Assembly: GCA_045649415.1 (NCBI GenBank)
Contig: JAZRPY010000018.1
Coordinates: 1-27,650 of the forward strand
DNA from: CAKSQL01 sp045649415
Lineage (GTDB): Bacteria > Bacillota > Clostridia > UBA1381
Reading direction: 5' to 3'
DNA: 27,650 nucleotides
Shown here: positions 1-7,192 of the stretch, piece by piece
Position numbering within the stretch: position 1 is the first letter of the stretch
How the letters are laid out: the number at the start of each line of letters is the position of its first letter
Program-made: the position numbers and the translations under genes
The notes under the pieces: model-generated
Seen by the model: the letters and a program-made list of their open reading frames with translations, nothing else
Databases searched by the model: none
What the model was told of the DNA's origin: nothing

Positions 1-1677
1 CTGCATCAGGCAATTGAGGCGAAGGAAAATGTATCGGTTGAAAAGGAGAGTAAAACTCTTGCAACTATAACATTCCAGAACTTCTTCAGGCTATATAAGA
101 AATTGTCGGGTATGACGGGTACTGCACTGACTGAAGAAAACGAATTTCAGGAAATTTATAGGCTTGATGTAATTGAAGTGCCAACAAATCGTCCTGTTAT
201 AAGAGATGATAAGGCAGACTCAGTATATAAAACCGAGCAGGGAAAATATAGGGCAGTTATAAGACAAATCAAGGAATGTCACGAAAAAGGTCAGCCTGTG
301 CTTGTGGGTACAGTTAATATTGATAAGTCTGAAATTCTGTCTGCAATGCTAAAAAGAGAGGGAATAAAGCACGAGGTTCTGAATGCCAAATTTCATGCTA
401 AGGAAGCAGAGATTGTTGCTCAGGCAGGTAAATTTGGTGCAGTTACAATTGCAACCAATATGGCAGGTAGAGGTACTGACATCATTTTAGGTGGTAATGC
501 CGAGTATATGGCAAAGCACGAGCTTATTAAAATGGGCTTTACTGATGAGGTAATTGCCGAGGCAACAGGCTTTGCAGAAACTGATGACGAGGAAATTGTT
601 GAGGCAAGACGCTTATATAAGGAATTTAACGACAAGTTCAAGGCAGAAATTAAGCCTGAACAGGAAAGGGTTATTGAAGCAGGTGGCTTGTTCATAATCG
701 GTACTGAACGCCATGAATCAAGGCGTATTGACAATCAGCTTCGTGGTCGTTCAGGTCGTCAGGGTGACCCTGGTGCATCAAAGTTCTTCCTGTCCTTAGA
801 GGACGACCTGATGAGAATTTTCGGCTCTGACAGGGTGAAAACTGTTGTGTCGGGAATGGGACTTGAGGAGGATGAGCCTATTGAATCAGGCTTTTTAACC
901 AAAGCAATTGAGAATGCACAGCGTAACTTAGAAGGCAGAAACTTTGACTCAAGAAAGCATGTTCTCCAATATGACGAGGTTATGAACGAGCAAAGAAAAA
1001 TTATATATAAGCAACGCCAGAGTGTTCTTGACGGAGAGGATATCAGTAGCACTATCAAGTCTATGATAGAGGCTACTGTGGACGGTGCTATGGAGGAATT
1101 TGTTGGAGTTTCGGATATCCCTGAGGATTGGAACTTAAAGGGCTTGAAAGAATTTTCCAATAATAGCCTGAACGCACTTGGAGAATTCCAGATAGAGCAA
1201 TCCGAGCTTGAAACCATTTCAAAGGATGAAATAAGAGAAAGACTTATGAGAATTGCATCCAAGAGATATGATGAGCAGGAGGAAGTATTTGGCGAAAATA
1301 TGCGTGAAATTGAAAGAGTTATAATGCTGAGAGTTGTTGATACTCTTTGGATGGATCATCTGGATGAGATGGAGCATGTGAAGAGGGAAATTGGCTTGAG
1401 GGCATATGGTCAGCACGACCCTGTGGTAGAATATAGAAATGTGGGTAGTGACTTATACGACGGAATGCTTGATTCAATTAAGCGTAATACTGTGAAGTAT
1501 ATTCTGAACTTAAAGCCCAGAACAGAGATTAAGAGAGAGCAGGTTGCAAAGCCTGTTGACACAGGTAGCGACGGTTCTTTGGCAAAACAGCCTGTGAGAG
1601 CAAAAAAAGAGCCGGGCAGAAACGAGCCTTGCCCTTGTGGTAGTGGTAAAAAATATAAGCACTGCTGTGGAAAATAA
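1..1677 (+). CDS. secA: Protein translocase ATPase SecA, 3' part (5' end lies outside the window)
   Basis: SecA is the ATPase motor that drives unfolded preproteins through the SecYEG channel. The reading frame is open from the first base, so 558 C-terminal codons are present and about 280 N-terminal residues are missing. Seen in order: the SGMTGTA segment near 106-126; the second nucleotide-binding domain with TNMAGRGTDI at about 454-483; GTERHESRRIDNQLRGRSGR at about 700-758; the helical wing and scaffold regions; and a C-terminal zinc-binding tail with CPCGSGKKYKHCC just before the stop. That tail binds SecB or ribosomes in SecA family members. A TTG at 103 in the same frame is internal and is not the start. 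The gene ends 8 nt before a terminator hairpin and converges on a minus-strand gene. Identification is certain. Confidence 0.98.
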   Translation: MHQAIEAKENVSVEKESKTLATITFQNFFRLYKKLSGMTGTALTEENEFQEIYRLDVIEVPTNRPVIRDDKADSVYKTEQGKYRAVIRQIKECHEKGQPVLVGTVNIDKSEILSAMLKREGIKHEVLNAKFHAKEAEIVAQAGKFGAVTIATNMAGRGTDIILGGNAEYMAKHELIKMGFTDEVIAEATGFAETDDEEIVEARRLYKEFNDKFKAEIKPEQERVIEAGGLFIIGTERHESRRIDNQLRGRSGRQGDPGASKFFLSLEDDLMRIFGSDRVKTVVSGMGLEEDEPIESGFLTKAIENAQRNLEGRNFDSRKHVLQYDEVMNEQRKIIYKQRQSVLDGEDISSTIKSMIEATVDGAMEEFVGVSDIPEDWNLKGLKEFSNNSLNALGEFQIEQSELETISKDEIRERLMRIASKRYDEQEEVFGENMREIERVIMLRVVDTLWMDHLDEMEHVKREIGLRAYGQHDPVVEYRNVGSDLYDGMLDSIKRNTVKYILNLKPRTEIKREQVAKPVDTGSDGSLAKQPVRAKKEPGRNEPCPCGSGKKYKHCCGK

Positions 1678-1684
1678 AGTATAA

Positions 1685-1715
1685 AAAATGCCGATGATAA
1701 AAACATCGGCATTTT
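1685..1715. terminator. Bidirectional terminator between secA and the S26-type protease gene
   Basis: A perfect 12-bp inverted repeat (AAAATGCCGATG at 1685-1696, CATCGGCATTTT at 1704-1715) encloses a 7-nt loop. An A-run on one side and a T-run on the other let it work in both directions, which suits its place between convergent genes. Confidence 0.85.
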
Positions 1716-1718
1716 AAT

Positions 1719-2195
1719 TTACTTTATCCGGCTTTCCTCATCAATTATTTTAAGCTTTTTTAAAGCAGAGGTGAGCTTACATAAAAATAAGCGTTCCATA
1801 ACCTTATATATGCAATATAATCGATATTTAAAATCAGTGCAGGAGTATTGCTTCCCGTTATGAGTAAAGTTAGAAATCACGCCGATTATCTGGTCGTGAC
1901 GAATGTTCCATTCTTTATATAAAAGGTTATCTCCACACATTAAATATGTACCATCCTTCATTACTCTCACAACCCTGTGTAGAACAAATTGACCATTATC
2001 CCGTCTGTATAGTGGTACATCATATTTTTTCAATTTGGGGGGAGCAGCCCTTAAAGTTACTGAATCCACGCCCGGAGTCAACATAGGAAGCATACTTTTG
2101 CCATTGGGCGTGAATAAAACTTCCTTGCCCAGTGCCAATTGCTCCTTAATTATGGGCAGAATTTCAGCCAAATTCACCCTCATTTTTTCATTCAT
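1719..2195 (-). CDS. S24/S26-family (signal peptidase I-like) serine protease
   Basis: This 158-residue protein resembles the catalytic core of type I signal peptidases. GKSMLPML carries the expected nucleophile Ser34. LHRVVRV carries His73 where bacterial enzymes have the general-base Lys, as in SipW/ER-type Ser-His peptidases. CGDN (87-90) matches the conserved GDN box. No convincing N-terminal transmembrane anchor is visible, unlike housekeeping signal peptidases. An AAAGGAA ribosome binding site precedes the ATG. The gene lies 33 nt downstream of a PqqD-like gene on the same strand, so the two are probably co-transcribed. Such S24/S26 proteins are often seen beside PqqD-like genes in Firmicutes, where a role in peptide maturation or leader removal is suspected but, to my knowledge, not established. 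The substrate is unknown. The fold assignment is good; the function is inference. Confidence 0.8.
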   Translation of the reverse strand: MNEKMRVNLAEILPIIKEQLALGKEVLFTPNGKSMLPMLTPGVDSVTLRAAPPKLKKYDVPLYRRDNGQFVLHRVVRVMKDGTYLMCGDNLLYKEWNIRHDQIIGVISNFTHNGKQYSCTDFKYRLYCIYKVMERLFLCKLTSALKKLKIIDEESRIK

Positions 2196-2228
2196 ATCAA
2201 AACTTTTCCTTTCGGAGTGACTAAAAAT

Positions 2229-2495
2229 TTAATCGCAAAGTAAGTTCGCATTCTTGAGGCAATCAATAAATTCGTCAATATCCTTTGAAGCAGTTTCTGA
2301 GTCGATGTCGTACTCTGACAGCATTGCCGACAACAGTTCATCCTTTGATGCGCCATGTGTGAGCTTTTCCCACAAAAATGCGCCTGCACCGTTAATGGTT
2401 ATAATTCCATTAAAGTTTATAGCCTCGTCACCAATAGCAACTACAATACTATTTCCTGCAACCTGCCTTAACACATAGCCTTCTTTAATTTTCAT
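2229..2495 (-). CDS. PqqD-family peptide-binding (RRE-like) protein
   Basis: This 88-residue protein matches the PqqD family in length and pattern. An N-terminal beta hairpin (YVLRQVAGNSIVVAIG) is followed by the NGIITINGAGAFLWEKL segment and a C-terminal helical part with the typical D-x3-F-x2-L-x3-LL ending (IDEFIDCLKNANLL). PqqD-like domains bind leader peptides and present them to modifying enzymes in RiPP pathways. No radical SAM enzyme or recognisable precursor peptide is next to it; the only partner is the downstream S26-type protease gene. The ATG at 2495 is preceded by AGAAAGGATG. A sigma-A promoter lies 42-70 nt upstream. Family assignment is good; the pathway is unknown. Confidence 0.8.
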   Translation of the reverse strand: MKIKEGYVLRQVAGNSIVVAIGDEAINFNGIITINGAGAFLWEKLTHGASKDELLSAMLSEYDIDSETASKDIDEFIDCLKNANLLCD

Positions 2496-2536
2496 TATAT
2501 ATCATCCTTTCTGGAAAATAATCAGAAGTTAAATAA

Positions 2537-2565
2537 AGTATATCATAAAAAGTTATCAATTACAA
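2537..2565 (-). promoter_or_regulatory. Promoter of the PqqD-like/S26 protease pair
   Basis: On the minus strand, TTGTAA (-35, complement of 2560-2565) and TATACT (-10, complement of 2537-2542) are 17 bp apart, upstream of the PqqD-like gene. Confidence 0.65.
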
Positions 2566-2636
2566 GAGCAAATGTTAAATTTAAGTATTGTGGCTGTCGG
2601 ACAGATGATAAAACTATATAAAATTAAATAAAAGTA

Positions 2637-2665
2637 TAGACTTAAATGAAAATGTGTGTTATAAT
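2637..2665 (+). promoter_or_regulatory. Promoter of the SLH-domain protein gene
   Basis: TAGACT (2637-2642) and a perfect TATAAT (2660-2665) are 17 bp apart, with a TGn extended -10. It is divergent from the PqqD-like promoter; the two share about 70 bp of intergenic DNA. Confidence 0.7.
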
Positions 2666-2714
2666 ATGGGTATATCGTGGGTAAGTACACATTTATGAAA
2701 GGAAGCGAGAAGTA

Positions 2715-3686
2715 ATGAACAAAATATTAAAAAAGCTATTAGCATTTAGTCTTGCAGGTGTTATAGTATCTTCATTATCAATCAATGTTTTTGCAACCGA
2801 GTTTATAGATATGCCGAATAACTGGACAACCAAGGCACTTAACAATGCAGTAAAGTATGGACTCTTATATGGTGAGGAAGCAGGGGAAGGAAAAATGAAA
2901 ATCAACCCTGACGATAATATCACCAGAGCACAGATGGCAGCAATTATTGTGAGAGCTTTTGGTGCAACTGAGGAACGAGGAATTGCAGCATTTATTGATG
3001 CAGACCCGAATGCATGGTACTATAAGGAATTGTCAAAAGCAGTAAAGATGGACGCCTTCCGTGGTGACGGTAATATGATTAGACCTAACAACAATATCAC
3101 CTTCCAGGAATGCTTTACAGTCATTTCTCAGATTTTAAGACTTGATTTATATGTTGAAGACACAAGCTGTCTTGACAAGTTCTCCGATAAGGATGAGATT
3201 GCACAATGGGCTATTCCATATGCAGTTGCAGTAGTATCAAATGGATACTGGGATGGTATAGACGGAAAGCTTCTACCAACTACCTACATCACTCGTTCAC
3301 AATTTGCGGTCCTGATGGATAATGTGGTAAGAACATATATTGATGAGCCGGGTACATATTCATCCTTTGAGGAAGGAAATGTTATGATTCGTGCAAACAA
3401 TGTGACTATTAAGGATGCAGATGTTAAGGGTGCAGTTATTGTTGGTGATGGTGTTAAGGAAAATATAGTTGTTGATAATTCAAAGCTTTCAAAAGGCATT
3501 TTCGTTCGTGGTGGTGGAAAAACAACCAAGCTTCAAAATAAAACTTATATCCAAAGAGCAGTTTTATTGATGCCTAATTTGAAAATCCAGTTAGATCACA
3601 CAGTTGAATATCCGGTTGTTAGTGGTTCAATTTACACTTGCTATCAAACAAATGAAGTTGAGATAACTGATACACTTGATAAATAA
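2715..3686 (+). CDS. Secreted protein with three S-layer homology (SLH) domains
   Basis: This 323-residue protein begins with a signal peptide: basic MNKILKK, a hydrophobic core, and a likely cut after VFA at residue 27. Three SLH repeats follow, at roughly residues 30-90, 91-150 and 157-215, with recognisable FxDxxxxWxxxAxxxAVKxG patterns and ITRAQMAAIIVRAF / ITRSQFAVLMDNVV ends. SLH triplets usually anchor proteins non-covalently to pyruvylated secondary cell-wall polymers. The last 100 residues contain short turns such as NVTIKDADVKGAVIVGDGV that look like beta-helix rungs; I do not recognise a catalytic domain. The ATG at 2715 has GAAAGGAAG upstream. The gene is monocistronic, with its own promoter and a strong terminator. 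The export and anchoring role is well supported; the specific function is unknown. Confidence 0.9.
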   Translation: MNKILKKLLAFSLAGVIVSSLSINVFATEFIDMPNNWTTKALNNAVKYGLLYGEEAGEGKMKINPDDNITRAQMAAIIVRAFGATEERGIAAFIDADPNAWYYKELSKAVKMDAFRGDGNMIRPNNNITFQECFTVISQILRLDLYVEDTSCLDKFSDKDEIAQWAIPYAVAVVSNGYWDGIDGKLLPTTYITRSQFAVLMDNVVRTYIDEPGTYSSFEEGNVMIRANNVTIKDADVKGAVIVGDGVKENIVVDNSKLSKGIFVRGGGKTTKLQNKTYIQRAVLLMPNLKIQLDHTVEYPVVSGSIYTCYQTNEVEITDTLDK

Positions 3687-3696
3687 TTATGTAATA

Positions 3697-3738
3697 AAAA
3701 AATACTCTTCTCTGAGATTTTAGAGAAGAGTATTTTTT
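3697..3738. terminator. Terminator between the SLH protein gene and the symporter gene
   Basis: A 17-bp perfect stem (3697-3713 with 3722-3738) has an 8-nt loop, with A6 at the left end and T6 at the right end. The genes on either side converge, so it probably serves both. Confidence 0.9.
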
Positions 3739-3749
3739 ATGTCTTAAAA

Positions 3750-5267
3750 TTATTTTTCTATATCCTTTTTGAACTCCTCGTTCTGTTCAGGATATGCAGA
3801 AAGCATAGGCTCAACATCAAGACCTTTCTTTCTGTCGTAATAATTCTTTGTGATTTTAGTAATCTGACCACTAAGCAGTATAACTGCAATCAGGTTAGGC
3901 AATGCCATCAAGCCATTAAAGGTATCATCAATTGCCCATAAAAGCTCACCTTCAATTACTGCAGATGCAACAATCAATACAACGAATATAAGCTTAAATA
4001 CGATAACTGCAACCTTCTGACCTTTTTTTGGTAGCCATTGGAAGAAGAACTCAGTTGCCTTTTCACCATAGTATGACCACGCAAGAATAGTTGTGAATGC
4101 GAATAGTGGCAGGAATGTAGAGTATATAATTGCACCGAGCGTTCCTAAATTCTGAGAGAATGCCGCCAATGCAGTTGCAGAGTCGTTGCCTGCATAGAAT
4201 AAACCACTCTGGAATGCGCCACTTTGAACATTGGTTGTAAGAACAACTAATGCAGTTAATGTACAGATAACGAAGGTATCAAAGAATACCTCGAAAATTC
4301 CCCATAAGCCTTGAACAACAGGTTCACGAACCTCAGATGCAGAGTGTGCAATAACTGATGAACCAAGACCTGCCTCGTTTGAGAAAACGCCTCTTGCCAA
4401 GCCCTTTTTGATAATTTCAGCAAACACAAAGCCTCCAACACCACCTGCTACTGCTTTTGCAGAGAACATACTTGAGAAAATAAGTCTGAAGGTTTCAGGA
4501 ACTGTTGTTATATTTATCAATATGATAATGAGTGACATGATAATGAATATCAATGACATAAATGGAACAAGCATTGATGCAACTTTGCCTATTCTCTTGA
4601 TACCACCAATAATAACTACAGCAGTTATAACAGCAACTATAATGCCTATAATGATTTTTGCATAATCTGAGTCGAGACTCAAAACAGAGGTAAGTGTTCC
4701 TGAAATTTTATTGGTTTGAACACCACTCATACCAACTGCTGCAAGTAAGCAGAATATAGCAGCAATATAACCTAACCACTTTTGCTTTAAGCCATATGCT
4801 ATGTAGTAGAAAGCACCACCTGAGAAGTTTCCGTCAGCGTCCTTTTTACGATAGAATAAGCCAAGCACATTTTCAGCGTAGTTGGTGAGCATACCAAAGA
4901 AGGCTGAAATCCACATCCATACAACTGCACCAGGACCACCTGTTAAAATAGCAGAGGTAACACCTATAATATTACCTGTACCAACAGTACCGGAGATTGC
5001 AGCAGAAAAGGCTTCAAACTGAGAAATTGACTTTTCTCCGTTTTTCTTAACTTTTTCGTTTGCGTCCTTCTTTTTGCCCAAGTCCCTTATAGCAGGAACA
5101 ATTGTTGTGTTGATGGACTCACCAAACTTTCTAACTTGTAACCAGTTTAGGCGAATTGTAACCAACAGGCCTGTGCCTAAGATCATAATAATCATTGGCC
5201 AACCCCACACAAAGCCGTTAACTACATCGTTAACCTTTGTAATTGTTTCGATAATGTTATTCCACAT
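3750..5267 (-). CDS. Sodium:alanine/glycine symporter, AGCS family
   Basis: This 505-residue integral membrane protein has about ten hydrophobic segments. It carries the AGCS hallmark GTVGTGNIIGV, then ILTGGPGAVVWMW and MLTNYAENVLG, and the later GVFSNEAGLGSS segment. Family members import alanine and/or glycine with sodium; AlsT is an older name. The start at 5267 (MWNNIIETI) has GGAGGG upstream on the minus strand. The gene stands alone. Its roughly 300-nt leader holds a tandem glycine aptamer and a terminator, which points to glycine as the sensed and probably transported ligand. It converges on the SLH gene and shares the terminator at 3697-3738. The family is certain; preference for glycine over alanine is inferred from the riboswitch. 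Confidence 0.93.
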   Translation of the reverse strand: MWNNIIETITKVNDVVNGFVWGWPMIIMILGTGLLVTIRLNWLQVRKFGESINTTIVPAIRDLGKKKDANEKVKKNGEKSISQFEAFSAAISGTVGTGNIIGVTSAILTGGPGAVVWMWISAFFGMLTNYAENVLGLFYRKKDADGNFSGGAFYYIAYGLKQKWLGYIAAIFCLLAAVGMSGVQTNKISGTLTSVLSLDSDYAKIIIGIIVAVITAVVIIGGIKRIGKVASMLVPFMSLIFIIMSLIIILINITTVPETFRLIFSSMFSAKAVAGGVGGFVFAEIIKKGLARGVFSNEAGLGSSVIAHSASEVREPVVQGLWGIFEVFFDTFVICTLTALVVLTTNVQSGAFQSGLFYAGNDSATALAAFSQNLGTLGAIIYSTFLPLFAFTTILAWSYYGEKATEFFFQWLPKKGQKVAVIVFKLIFVVLIVASAVIEGELLWAIDDTFNGLMALPNLIAVILLSGQITKITKNYYDRKKGLDVEPMLSAYPEQNEEFKKDIEK

Positions 5268-5296
5268 ATCAAAAACCCTCCATATAAAATAATATT

Positions 5297-5333
5297 AAAA
5301 AAAGAGCCAAACTTAAAAATATAAGTCTAACTC
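5297..5333 (-). terminator. Riboswitch-controlled intrinsic terminator upstream of the symporter
   Basis: On the minus strand a 12-bp stem (GAGTTAGACTTA pairing with TAAGTTTGGCTC, including G-T pairs; 5333-5322 and 5315-5304) is followed by seven Ts. It lies between the glycine aptamers and the start codon and is the expression platform. Confidence 0.85.
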
Positions 5334-5376
5334 CGAAAAATAAATAAAGAAACAACAAAAAATTATCCCCTTATTC

Positions 5377-5541
5377 AACTCCGTCCTTTTGCCTGAGAGA
5401 TTAGCGATTATTATCACCTTGCACCTTCGGCATCCGTATTCGGACTTCTCCGGAGTGCTATCAGAACACAGTACCTGCTTTTTTAAAGCACCTGAGAGTA
5501 TTACTCCTTCGGTTGTATATAAAATACATCTCCTGCATTCC
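5377..5541 (-). promoter_or_regulatory. Tandem glycine riboswitch (two aptamers)
   Basis: Read on the minus strand, both aptamers show the glycine-riboswitch core. Aptamer 1 (5541-5463) has GCAGGAGA, ACCGAAGGAG and CTCTCAGG inside a 9-bp P1 (GGAATGCAG with CTGTGTTCT). Aptamer 2 (5456-5377) has CTCCGGAGAA, GCCGAAGG and the classic CTCTCAGGCAAAAGGACGGAG-like end, with P1 formed by ACTCCG and CGGAGT. Aptamer 1 has a small extra hairpin (GCTTT/AAAGC) where the usual short A-rich joint follows CAGG. The motif CGGAGTT occurs again in the terminator's 5' arm, so the P1 strand can pair with either copy; see the finding on OFF logic. Confidence 0.93.
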
Positions 5542-5566
5542 TCATATAGCCCTTAATTTATAGATT

Positions 5567-5595
5567 ATTATAGCAGATAAAAAATAAAAATGCAA
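5567..5595 (-). promoter_or_regulatory. Promoter of the glycine riboswitch-symporter transcript
   Basis: On the minus strand, TTGCAT (complement of 5590-5595) and a perfect TATAAT (complement of 5567-5572) are 17 bp apart. The predicted start is about 20 nt before the first aptamer. Confidence 0.8.
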
Positions 5596-5757
5596 CATTT
5601 TTTTTATAATGTAAGGATTTTAGACTAAAATTATAAAAAACAAAGATAAAAAGAGAGAAATTTGTGAAAATATGAGAAATTTTATTCATTAGAATTAAAT
5701 GGTATGATATAACATTTGTAACACAAAGGTCGATGTACCATTTTTCTAATAATGGGA
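5596..5757. other. AT-rich divergent intergenic stretch with a nested inverted repeat
   Basis: No gene is supported here. The only structure seen is AAATGGTA (5697-5704) paired with TACCATTT (5736-5743), enclosing a second small stem TTTGT/ACAAA (5715-5719 and 5723-5727). Four more Ts follow (5742-5745 overlap the arm end). It could be a weak terminator or chance. Together with the riboswitch and the ychF leader, 5268-6025 lacks any confident protein gene. Confidence 0.35.
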
Positions 5758-5786
5758 TTGACTTTTATTACTATTTTTGATATAAT
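5758..5786 (+). promoter_or_regulatory. Promoter upstream of ychF
   Basis: TTGACT (5758-5763) and a perfect TATAAT (5781-5786) are separated by 17 bp. It lies about 240 nt before the ychF start, giving a long leader. Confidence 0.8.
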
Positions 5787-6025
5787 CTTCAACAGAGAAA
5801 TGCTTGATGGCAGGCAATTTGATTTGTGCCAAAAAGTAGCGAACTTAGAGAAAAAAAGAAGGGCAATAAATGACATCGCAGTATCGTAAAAAATTGCCAA
5901 AAGCCTTGATTTATAAGGCTATATAAGATGTCGTACAGCTATCGTAATGAAAGACTATGTGTTTATCAAATTGGCGAGCAGGCTGATTTTGAAAAACCTT
6001 AAAAATAAAGGAGAAATGATAAAAT
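5787..6025 (+). other. Long ychF 5' leader with two tiny back-to-back reading frames
   Basis: The leader has two short reading frames. The first is 18 codons (5870-5926, MTSQYRKKLP...) behind AGAAGGG. The second is 24 codons (5928-6002, MSYSYRNERL...) and begins 1 nt after the first stop. GACATC (5872-5877) can pair with GATGTC at about 5927-5932, bringing the two start regions together around a small GCCTTGATTTATAAGGC hairpin. I do not recognise an RNA family. These may be regulatory leader peptides or chance frames. Confidence 0.3.
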
Positions 6026-7120
6026 ATGAAACTTGGTATAGTCGGACTTCCAAATGTGGGAAAATCCACATTATTCAATGCAATAACTCAGGCAGGAGCA
6101 GAATCTGCCAACTACCCATTCTGCACCATAGAGCCAAATGTGGGTATAGTTGATGTGCCTGACGAGAGAATTGACGAGCTTGCAAAAATGTATAATCCTA
6201 AAAAGGTAACTCGAGCATACATTGAGTTTGTTGATATTGCAGGACTTGTTAAGGGTGCATCAAAGGGTGAAGGCTTAGGAAACAAGTTTTTGTCACACAT
6301 AAGAGAGGTGGATGCAATTGTCCATGTGGTGAGATGCTTTGATGATGCAAACATAACCCATGTTGACGGAAGCGTTGACCCCATAAGAGATATTGAAACA
6401 ATTCAGCTTGAGCTTATTTTCTCCGATATAGAGATAATGGAAAGACGAATTGATAAGACCAAAAAAGCAATGAAGGGTGATAAAACCTTAGCCTCAGAGC
6501 TTGAGCTTTTAGAAAGAGTAAAGATGGCTATGGAGGAGGGTAAGCCTGCAAGAAGTCTTGACTACACAAAGGAAGAACTTGAAATTATGAAGGAGATATC
6601 CCTGATTTCAATGAAGCCTGTTTTGTATGCTGCTAATGTGGCAGAGGAGGACTTTTCAAAGGGTATTGAAAATTGTGAATATGTTAACCGCGTTAAGGCA
6701 CATGCAGAGTCGGAGGGCTCGGAGGTTATGCCTGTTTCAGCACAGATTGAGGAAGAGATTTCTCAACTGGACAAGGACGAAAAGGAAATGTTTATGCAAG
6801 AGCTTGGAATGAGTGAGTCGGGACTTGACAGACTCATAAAGGCAAGCTATAAGCTATTGGGACTTATAAGCTATCTTACTGCAGGTGAGCCTGAGGTGAG
6901 GGCGTGGACTATCACCAATGGCACAAAAGCTCCACAGGCAGCAGGTAAAATCCACAGTGATTTTGAAAGAGGCTTTATAAGAGCAGAGGTTGTGGCATAT
7001 AATGACCTGATGGAATGTGGCAGTATGAACGCTGCAAAGGAAAAGGGTCTGGTTCGTTCTGAGGGCAAGGAATATGTTATGAAGGACGGAGATATTGTTC
7101 TTTTCAGATTTAATGTATAA
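6026..7120 (+). CDS. ychF: Ribosome-binding ATPase YchF (Obg-like, TRAFAC class)
   Basis: YchF/OLA1 proteins are P-loop NTPases that prefer ATP, bind the ribosome and take part in stress responses. The 364-residue length is typical. Seen: Walker A GLPNVGKST (residues 7-15); the switch II region FVDIAGLVKGASKGEGLGNKFL; a central helical coiled-coil region with many charged residues; and the C-terminal TGS domain ending in KEYVMKDGDIVLFRFNV. The ATG at 6026 has AAAGGAGA (6007-6014) at good spacing. There is a long leader upstream and a palindromic hairpin without a T-run downstream. No promoter was recognised before addB, so read-through into addBA is plausible. Identification is certain. Confidence 0.97.
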   Translation: MKLGIVGLPNVGKSTLFNAITQAGAESANYPFCTIEPNVGIVDVPDERIDELAKMYNPKKVTRAYIEFVDIAGLVKGASKGEGLGNKFLSHIREVDAIVHVVRCFDDANITHVDGSVDPIRDIETIQLELIFSDIEIMERRIDKTKKAMKGDKTLASELELLERVKMAMEEGKPARSLDYTKEELEIMKEISLISMKPVLYAANVAEEDFSKGIENCEYVNRVKAHAESEGSEVMPVSAQIEEEISQLDKDEKEMFMQELGMSESGLDRLIKASYKLLGLISYLTAGEPEVRAWTITNGTKAPQAAGKIHSDFERGFIRAEVVAYNDLMECGSMNAAKEKGLVRSEGKEYVMKDGDIVLFRFNV

Positions 7121-7133
7121 TACTATTTTCAAA

Positions 7134-7163
7134 ATGGTGGTTTTCGATATCGGGAACCACCAT
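7134..7163 (+). repeat. 30-nt near-perfect palindrome between ychF and addB
   Basis: ATGGTGGTT pairs with AACCACCAT, and the inner TTCGA/TCGGG part also pairs with G-T wobbles, so nearly all 30 nt form one hairpin. No T-run follows, so it is not a standard terminator. It may protect or process the ychF mRNA, or be a weak attenuator before addB. Confidence 0.6.
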
Positions 7164-7192
7164 ATGTGTATATAAAAAGAGGTGAGATAAGT

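Noticed and set aside
5682..5900. 72-codon minus-strand frame between symporter and ychF
   Set aside because: It covers the ychF promoter and leader on the opposite strand and shows no family features.
5947..6153. 68-codon frame starting in the ychF leader
   Set aside because: It runs out of frame into ychF, has no ribosome binding site at its ATG and overlaps the certain gene.
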